A stretch of DNA of 64,000 nucleotides, taken from assembly GCA_021401465.1 (NCBI GenBank), contig JADDMT010000144.1:1-64000 (forward strand). Direction: 5' to 3'. Origin of the DNA: Teratosphaeria epicoccoides. Its lineage: Eukaryota; Ascomycota; Dothideomycetes; Mycosphaerellales; Teratosphaeriaceae. Below, in pieces: positions 56,872 through 64,000 of this stretch. Position 1 is the first letter of the stretch. Each line of letters opens with the position of its first letter. The notes beneath the pieces are model-generated. The model saw only the letters and a program-made list of their open reading frames with translations, did not search any database and had not been told where the DNA came from. Position numbers and translations under genes: made by a program.

Positions 56872-57640
56872 CTGTAGTCCTAATTAGCTAACGAACTTTT
56901 TAAATTAGGGTCTATTCTTCGGTTTTGTTAGTCTGTCTGCTACTATCTCATTAGTATGAATATAACTAATAGATATTAGCCCTATTCTGCAAAGGTGTTA
57001 CTAGTAGTAGTATGCTACGTCAATGTACTTAGATCTCTTACTAACTCGTGCATCTTTTGCTAGGGAAATGACGGCTTAATTGTCGCCTTTTAGTCGAACT
57101 ATTAGCGACCTAATAGCAAACTAGGTCTTCTCCTTAATGATTAGGTTCCCTGAGTCTTTCCTAATGTGCTAACCTATCCTTATGTCCCTTAGGATTTAAC
57201 TAAGGAACTTAGATTGCTTAGCACATCTCGCTATTGCCATATACTCGGCCTCTATTGTAGAACTAACAACTAACTTTTGCTTCTTGCTTACCTAGGACAC
57301 TAGTCCCCTAGCTAATTTAAAGACAATTCCTAGTACTAATATCCTATCTGTTTTATTTATTACGTAGTCTAAGTCTGAATATCCTTCTAAAAACTAGCTC
57401 CTACTCCTTAAGTAAACAATGCCTAGGTTGTTTGATGATCTCATATATTAACTAAGTTTCTTTAGTCTCCGCTTATAGTGCTACGCTAGGTCGGAGAGGA
57501 ATTAACTAAGTCTTCCTAGGGCGAATATAATGTCTAGTTAGGTAAGGATCCTAGCATACATCTAGCTACTAATTACCTCCTAGAATTCTCTCTTATCTAT
57601 TTAGGTATTAGCTGTAGTTACAGGCTAGATTGTTACGGAA
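56872..57640 (-). pseudogene. pol: Ty1/copia Pol fragment: end of RT and RNase H
   Basis: Minus-strand reading gives the copia pattern: REFQEVISSQMYA..T..DI.FA.G..S at the RT end, GYSD..Y for RNase H, SST.EAEYMA, GDN.A at 57082, and SKYIDV.Y...ISYI.T.E.VAD.LTKP near the end. This is the only Ty1/copia sequence I see here. The upstream RT, integrase and gag are missing. Stops are TAG/TAA. Confidence 0.8.
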
Positions 57641-57691
57641 TGTTCTAGAGCTAAGCTTTAGCTAGTTAAAGTCTACATAGTAAGCGGGAGT

Positions 57692-57838
57692 AGCTGCTAC
57701 AGAGTACTCTGTTACTCTGTAGTACTCTGTGAAACAGAGTAGCAGAGTAGGACAGATTACTAGGCGCAGCTACTACAGAGTACTCTGTTACTCTGTAGTA
57801 CTCTGTCGAACAGAGTAGCAGAGCAGGACAGATTACTA
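57692..57838. repeat. 76-bp tandem repeat rich in ACAGAGTACTCTGT palindromes
   Basis: Two units start at 57692 and 57768 (AGCTGCTACAGAGTACTCTG / AGCTACTACAGAGTACTCTG). Each contains several TCTGT/ACAGA inversions and can form nested hairpins. Confidence 0.75.
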
Positions 57839-58081
57839 GAGAATCTCCTATGTATTTAGGAACGCTAAGATGCCCTTATAGCTTTAATGCGTTTAACTTA
57901 TGTTATATACTTACTAATTAGAATTACCTTTGTACTAATCATTCTGTCTATGCTCCTGCTTGCGTTAGCACTTACTAAAGAAGCCTTAGCTTACATGTAA
58001 TAAGAAGTCTCCTGACTACCTGTCGCGAGTAACCGTAACACTTTAAATGCCCTTAGGATAAGCGCCTTATTACAAGTCGGA
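57839..58081. other. Spacer before RE5 gag
   Basis: Decayed sequence, probably RE5 leader in part. No LTR or gene recognised. Confidence 0.35.
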
Positions 58082-59540
58082 ATGGGAACTCCCGCCCCTA
58101 GCGAGACAAGTAGTACTCGACGTACTACCTCTAGTGTTAGCAACGTACTAGGAACCTATGCTAGAAACAATTCCCTTAAGATTAGAAAACTAGACTTCTA
58201 CTATAGCGACTAAGACAAGTTTAACACCTAGGTTAACTAGATAGACATGTACTTCATGTTTAACTAGGTTCAAGACAACTTGAAGCTAGTCTCTGTAACG
58301 ACATTCATATAAGGCAGGGCTTAGAATTAGGTTAAACTATTTCTTAGGACCTATCTAGATAGCAACGGAACCGATAACTTAAGTAGAGTTTTTACAAGCT
58401 ACGAACATCTTAAGCATGTATTAAAGAAAGTCTTTAGATCTTCTAACGAGGTTGCTACTATAGTTAGGGTCATCTAACACTTGACTTAGAAGGGGTCATG
58501 TGCTAACTATGCCGCCAAGTTTCAGGAATACGCCTAGCTTATAGATTAGGACGACGAAGCTCTTATGACAATGTATTAACGAGGTCTTAAAGACAACGTT
58601 AAAGATGAGCTTATACGTAATAGCAGAAAGGTAGATAATATAGGAACATTAGTTAAGGTTATAATCAATCTCGACAATAGGCTCTACAAACAAGCTTTAG
58701 AACGACACTACGATTCTAAGACTTCTAAAAAAGCAGGTTATGCTCCTAGATATGACAATTGACAAAACCATAGTACCTACAACAAGCTAAAGGGGAACAA
58801 CTACTATAGCGCGTAACTAATAGAGCTAGATGCTATCTAAAAGGGTCGAGTATTTAAAGGAAAGAAGGGCAAGAAACTGCCTAGGAAAGTAGGAAGATTA
58901 ACTTGTATACGTGTAGTAAGGAAGGCTACATAGCAAAGGACTATTACAGCGAAAATATGGTGTAACGCGAACAGTTTAACATGATGCAACAAAAGGACTT
59001 AGACAGAGGAGGCTACTAAGTAAAGCAAACGCTACACTCTATTAACGATGTACTAAGAACCTATGCAGAAGTTATGAAGGAAGGACTATAACAGATCTGC
59101 GTAATAGCATAGCGACAAGAACCTGTACATAGAACCCTTCATTAGAGATTCTGTTATAACGACTAATGCTAAATTCATTACTCTACTAAGATAGGTGCAG
59201 GACTTTTCCCTTAGAGGAGGTAAGTAACACGAGAAGATGCGAAATCCCAGGCAGAGGAAGAAACAATTAACGAATCTTGCTTTAATAATAACAGCAAAGA
59301 AAGCTAAGATCCGGAAACTTTATTCCCTCCTAGGGAGGAGTCGGAGGTCATCCTAGAAGTACTAGAGTCCCCTTTGTAAGAGGAGGATTAGCAAGATAAG
59401 TTAGAGGAAAAATTTTCTAGTAAGGAGTCTAGTAATACCTAGGATGGCGAGAAGACTTAAGTAGTTACTTTTAATGTGCCCCTTATAATGAAGAAGCTTC
59501 TTATATATGTAGCATAGTAAACTAAACAAGTATTCCTACT
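58082..59540 (+). pseudogene. gag: RE5 Gag
   Basis: ATG 58082 opens a Ty3-type Gag distinct from the others. The capsid core holds a YAAKFQEYA...D.ALMTMY.RGLKDNVKDEL-like segment (about 58516-58620), the classic Retrotrans_gag signature. A 1-nt deletion near 58895 shifts the frame into a degenerate knuckle (C and H codons partly Tyr). A long acidic tail follows to the junction with RE2-c at about 59540. TAG/TAA stops. No pol of this family is seen in the window. Confidence 0.7.
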
Positions 59541-59547
59541 TAGGTAG

Positions 59548-59578
59548 GTAACAGGGAGGCTGTTAGAGGGTATAAAAA
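59548..59578 (+). promoter_or_regulatory. Palindrome and TATA box of the RE2 antisense ORF
   Basis: GTAACAG-GGAGG-CTGTTAG (59548-59566) is followed after 4 bp by TATAAAAA (59571-59578), 155 bp before the ATG. The same palindrome and a weaker TATA lie at the same place in RE2-a (5541-5569). It could be an operator for the ORF's own product; that is inference. Confidence 0.55.
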
Positions 59579-59733
59579 CCTCGTCGCTTTCCTAAACTTC
59601 CTGTTCTAAGATACTAACATTGACCTCCGCTCCTATTTCGCTTAGCTTGCGCCTCGCCTTGTCTGCGGGTCTATACTAGAGCTTCTTCTTCTTCAATCAA
59701 TCAATTAAGATCAATCAACCTGTCTTAGCTATA

Positions 59734-61155
59734 ATGGCTTATGTGCTACAGACTAAGTTCGACGCTACTTGCTCTGCCCGCAATTGTCGCTTATGTTAAC
59801 GATGCCTCGATAACCTTAGTAGCCAAGCTACACACATCTCTCCTCCGCGTGTTAGTAAGGCGTCCCCTACCCGCGAGGTATGTATGACTTGTACTAACTA
59901 AAGCGTAGCCGAGATCTACGTTAGCGGATTTGATGAGGGTAGTGTCTACTACAATTATGTCAACTGTAATAGCAAGCATCAAAAATGCTAAGACCTCCCT
60001 AAAGAGGTATATAGCGAGTATAACTAGCTCTGCTGTAACATCGATAACTTCTAGAGTACGCGCGACAAGGGGATTGCTAAAGGCACTCTGACTATGAACA
60101 GGCTACAGGCTAAGTACCGCGAGGTACTCGCCTACCTGCTTGGCGCCCTCTTGTGCTTTACCGCGACTGCTAACCGTTCTCATAGCAGTGTTCGCTTCGA
60201 TTATCTGCTAACAGGCGAAAGCGTTTATCTAGGTCTAATCGTAGACTTAGTCTAGAAGATCTTGAAGGTACTAACCGTTAGGGTTAAGACCTTCGCCATA
60301 GTACGCATATAGTGCGGGTACCCTCTAAGTATAAATGCTGACTTTCTCCGCTAGGCTAACGTTAGCGTCAAGAAGTATCCGACTAGCCGTTAGCGTTAGT
60401 AACTCGGGGCCCTTGCCTCTATTAACAATGACTTCGAGACGCGGATAATCCGCAAAAAGGTTATCAAGCAATTCACTGTTCCTGCTGCTAAGGCTACGCC
60501 CTAGCGCCATACTAAGAGACAGCCTGCCTCTAAGCCGGTCCTAAGGACTAAGCCGTAAGTTACTTACTCGAATCCTGTCGCGTGCGTACAGCTAACACAT
60601 TATAGCGCCGCTGCCTACGCCGCCTCGACGCTACTGTCTAAGAAGAAGAAGAAGGCTAGGGCTGAAATTAAGGTTAGCGACAAGGAAGCTAAACCTTCCC
60701 TACTTGCGATCCGCACTATGTCTGTCAAGACGCTAAGGCACAAGCCTCTAGGCTAGATCTTTAAGGATGAGGAGGATGACGACGTCTAGGATACCTTCGG
60801 TCCTAACGTGATCCCTTCGCGCCGTAGTGTCACTACACCGGTTACGCCTAAGGGGGACACTAAGTCTAATGATGTAGTCGACACTCGTGTCAAGAAGCGC
60901 AAGATGATCTCGAGGGCCGAGCGCGACAGCCGCAAGCGCGCTCGAGTCTCTTCGCCTTCTGATACTAAGGATGAGGTAGTCGTCGCGACTAGGCGTAGTA
61001 AGGGTGTCGCTAGCTCTCTAGCTACTATAGGCTCTAAAGACGAGCTCCCTCGCAACCTACTAAAGAAGAAGATGCCGGCCTCTCTTCATGGCGTTGCTAC
61101 TCCTGTTACTTATAGTCGCTTCAGGGTGTTTAGTAGACCCCGTGCGAGTAGGTAG
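59734..61155 (+). pseudogene. RE2-c antisense ORF: Cys-rich, basic-tailed protein, best copy
   Basis: ATG 59734 opens 474 codons ending TAG 61153. All interruptions are TAG/TAA. N-terminal Cys pattern C-x4-C-x2-C-x2-C (about 59767-59805), then C-x2-C (near 59887) and more Cys to about 60030. A middle domain has LAYLLGALLCF-like hydrophobic helices (about 60130-60170). A Lys-rich block (KKKKKAR near 60640), an acidic DEEDDD patch (near 60770) and two bipartite basic clusters (KKRK and RKRAR, 60890-60945) follow. Residues 359-473 are stop-free (60808-61155). RE2-a keeps the same length give or take two codons. A nuclear, nucleic-acid-binding protein is the likely type; family unknown. Confidence 0.72.
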
Positions 61156-61370
61156 TCCCTAGCGGACTATAACAAGAAAGACTCTCCTGCTTCGGGTTTA
61201 GTCAGGAAGCCCCTAACTAGTAGTCGCTAAGCATTAGCTACGAAGCTAATCTAAGCATGTCTCTTGTTCTTCTTAGGTTTATTCTAGGTGTGCCTTTAGG
61301 CATTAATGATGTATAAGTAGGGCGTTTGCTTCTTGTTATTACTTCGCGCGTTATGCGCTACATACACATG

Positions 61371-63833
61371 TTAAGAATTCTGCTCTAAAACTCTTATCTT
61401 CCTACGAATTGACCTTCTTAAGCCCTGCTTACGCCTCCTCCGCTCTTCGAACTCGCGAATAGCTTCTAGAGCGTTCTTGTAGTCTTCGGCTAGAACCTAT
61501 TATATGTACTTAGGTAGGTATCCTTTCTACTTTACTAGATAGTACGTTATGCCTTTACGCTACATACTGTCCTTAATACCCTTGACTTCCTACTCTTCGT
61601 TCTCTTCTGCTACTAGCATCAGGTCCGCAGGCTCTTCGCCCTCGCGCTATACCTATGGTTCGAGTAGAGATACGTAGAAGACATCGTGCACATAATACGA
61701 CAATAGCAATAATAGCTAGTACGCCTGCAAGCCTATCGCGTTGCGTATCCGGAAGGGTCTGACGAACCTTGGCGTCATCTTCTTGCTTAGAAGTTTCACC
61801 TTAAGATTCTTTGTTAATAGTAATACCTTCGTACTAACTACATACTACATCGGTTTAGCATAGGCGTTATTATGTTTAATCTAGGATTCTAAGGCCTTTT
61901 TCTAGTGTTCTATTAGCACCGAATGTACCTCGCGTATACGCCGCGCTAATTCTGCGGCGGCTAGTACCCTCTCCTTAGAAGACTCGTCCTAAGGCAGTTC
62001 TAGGTGTATTTCCGGATTAAAGCTATAAAGAATCTGAAATAGCGACATGCGCATAGTAGCATACATACTATTATTAACTGCAAATTCCGCCATAGGAATT
62101 GCGTCAGCCTAGGCATCCTGGTTCTTAGCGTAGTAGCACTAAAGGTACTACTTAAGAGTCTAGTTCATACGTTTAGTCTAACTATTAGTCTGTAGATAGA
62201 ATGCTGTACTTAGGCCGTACTTAACACGCGCCTTAAACACAAATTCTTGCTAGTATTTACTAGTAAAGACAGAACCTTAATCTGATAGGATACTTCGGGG
62301 GACACTAAAGCGCCATATGACTTCGTTGCGAAGTAGTCGCGCAAGCTCGCTACTTATGCACCTTTTTGTACATAGGATGAAGACATTTATCTTAGAGTAT
62401 CGCTCGACTACTACAAGGACAGTATTAACTACATTGCCTCTCTACTTTGCTAGCGGCAAATTAGTGATGAAATCTATAGTCAAGTCTTGCTATAGTCTCT
62501 CTAGTAGTAGGAGCGCCTAAGCATCGCCATAGGGGCGATAGCGCCAAGATTTGCTAACCTAGCACGTCTAGCAGGATTTGACATAGTCAGAGACATCCTG
62601 TTCTAGCGTTAGCTACTAGTACTTACGTCTAAGAAGTGCGATCGTCTTCTCTGCGCCAAAATGGCCCGCGAGTTTATTGTCATGATGAATACAGAGGAGC
62701 TGCGAACAGAGTACGTAGTTAGCGGGTACGTAGAGCCTATTATTAAAGGACTATAAGTCGCCTAACTTGATCTAGTAGTTCAGACCGCCTGCAGTGTCCT
62801 AGAGGGCTATACCCTTATTAATTAACTCCGGTTCTTGCTCTTGCAACTGCTAAATAAGTCTCGAGACTTCTTTAAAGGGTTCTTTAGACATCGCATGCTT
62901 ACTACATGTAAGCTAGTTAACTACCGCACGGATTGAGCTAGACGCGGTCGCTACAACTGCTAGATAGGAGGGTTCGTCGCTAGCGGAGGCTATGAGGCCC
63001 TATTAGACCTGCAGTCTACGTATAAGAGGAGCTAACGACAAATCGCCGCCCTAAACTACAAGCTTTGTTTGCAGTGTAGGGAGAAGCTATCAGTTACCCT
63101 ACTCCCTAGTGTCGTAGTCTAGTCGTCTCGAAGGACCGTAAGCTAGATTCATCTTTCTAGAACGATACTAGATAACAAAGTCAAAGCTAGCGAGGAAAGT
63201 CGCCTACCTTGCTTGCCGACTACTTAGCTGCTTTACTCCCATGAAGCCGCAAAGGTTATTATGGTTAGTAAGCACCTTAATAGGGTGCGCTGCGCCTTCG
63301 AGGTAGTATTAGTACTCCTTGAAGCCGTTAACAATAGCTAAAAGCTCTTAGTCGTGAGTCTTGTAGTTAAGCTTAGCGCCCTGCATCTTCCGCGACTAGA
63401 AGGCAATTAGGTACTATTACGTACTACCTTTGTGCGACTAGAGCTACGATATAATTGCGGCTATTACGAATTTTGAAGCATCGGTCTCTATTCGGATCTT
63501 CGTAGTAGGGTCAAAGTGCCGAAGTATAGGCGCAGTTTAGAAAGCTGCTTTAAGTTTAGAGAAAGCCTTACTCTAAGCCTCCTCCTAAGGCACTATCCCT
63601 AGCTTTTTTCCTCGAATTACGCCCTTTGCGAGGGCCGTAAGGGGAGCCACGATCTTCGAGTAGGACTATATGAATCTGCGGTAGAAGTTAGTAAACCCTA
63701 GGAACACCTACACTTCTTAGAGGGTAGTCAGCCGCAGCTATTCCGTAATTACAGACACTCTTTAGTTATCCATGATGACTCCTTCTGTAGAGACGATGTA
63801 TCCAAGGAACTTAATCCTATCCGTCAGGAATAA
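61371..63833 (-). pseudogene. pol: RE2-c Pol: RNase H, integrase, chromodomain
   Basis: The minus-strand frame ends at TAA 61371-61373. The chromodomain lies near 61450-61600. The catalytic Glu position of integrase reads AAA (Lys) at 62172-62174, as in RE2-a. The zinc region is near 62640-62700 and RNase H at about 63200-63560. RT is lost: the frame is cut at 63833 by an RE1 LTR. The plus-strand frame at 62317-62520 is a mirror. Confidence 0.82.
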
Positions 63834-64000
63834 TGTCATAAGGGTAGGTGCCGATAGCAGGAAGGTGACTAGGTGTTAGACTCGGGAGCTGTGAAGAATA
63901 TCGACAATAGCAGTTGACCTTGTAACTGACTCTCCTCTAAGCAAGAGAGGATTGAATTGAGATTAAGCACGAAGCTCCTAACTGCCTGTCCTAAAGCCAT
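63834..64000 (-). repeat. RE1 LTR start, cut by the window edge
   Basis: TGTCATAAGGGTAGGTGCCG onward matches the first 167 bp of minus-orientation RE1 LTRs. It is inserted in RE2-c pol. Confidence 0.85.

Larger units (their letters stand above)
59541..63833 (-). mobile_element. RE2-c: 3' half of an RE2 element, minus strand
   Basis: It contains a 25-bp stub of the putative 3' LTR, the antisense ORF with its promoter, and pol from RNase H to chromodomain. It is cut on the left by RE5 sequence and on the right by an RE1 LTR at 63834. Confidence 0.8.

Noticed and set aside
60786..61055. Minus-strand frame over the RE2-c antisense ORF
   Set aside because: Lies opposite the best-supported part of the Cys-rich ORF, which has the basic clusters and full-length frame.

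Overview
This window looks like a transposon graveyard from a filamentous ascomycete (Pezizomycotina). Almost everything outside one 5-kb island is long terminal repeat (LTR) retrotransposon sequence that carries the scars of repeat-induced point mutation (RIP). CpA/TpG is depleted and TpA enriched. Reading frames that otherwise encode good protein are broken almost only by TAG and TAA, as expected from CAG, CAA and TGG codons. Missense changes fit the same process: Cys to Tyr, His to Tyr, Glu to Lys, Asp to Asn, Met to Ile. No retrotransposon gene here can still make a full product. All family names below (RE1 to RE5, segment X, ORF-X, ORF-S) are mine. Every frame was read by eye, so boundaries given as approximate are approximate.

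Layout. (1) 1-124: RE1 LTR end. (2) 125-5915: RE2-a (+), a chromovirus with its 5' end missing; it has gag-pol in one frame, then a convergent antisense ORF, then a putative LTR. (3) 5916-6380: a lone RE3 LTR and half an RE1 LTR, both inverted. (4) 6381-20198: RE3 (+), a chromovirus with 167-bp LTRs and an extra sense ORF after pol; a complete 7002-bp RE1-a (8417-15418) sits inside its pol with an ACACC target duplication. (5) 20199-24307: the other half of the RE1 LTR, a 210-bp foldback repeat, and RE1-b (-). (6) 24308-28049: RE2-b (-). (7) About 28700-33580: an island without RIP, with ordinary base composition and small unrecognised ORFs, flanked by 168-bp direct repeats. (8) 34034-36241: RE4 gag and protease (+). 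(9) 36242-38177: RE1-c (-). (10) 38178-49288: segment X, split by RE1-d (38370-44415, TACTA target duplication); it holds two divergent broken genes, one with a MYND-like zinc finger. (11) 49289-55187: a second foldback copy and RE1-e (-). (12) 55188-56796: a Ser-rich ORF tail to tail with a Ty1/copia fragment (56872-57640, -). (13) 58082-59540: RE5 gag (+). (14) 59541-63833: RE2-c. (15) 63834-64000: RE1 LTR start.

Main biological point. RE1 and RE2 share an unusual design. After gag-pol, before the 3' LTR, lies a convergent antisense gene for a Cys-rich, probably nuclear protein. In RE1 it is 633 nt in two divergent copies and encodes a six-Cys cluster resembling fungal Zn2Cys6 followed by a coiled coil. 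In RE2 it is about 475 codons in two copies, Cys-rich at the N-terminus and basic at the C-terminus, with a TATA box and a palindrome upstream. RE3 instead carries a sense ORF3 of about 345 codons. Such accessory genes could regulate transcription or chromatin targeting, but that role is inference.
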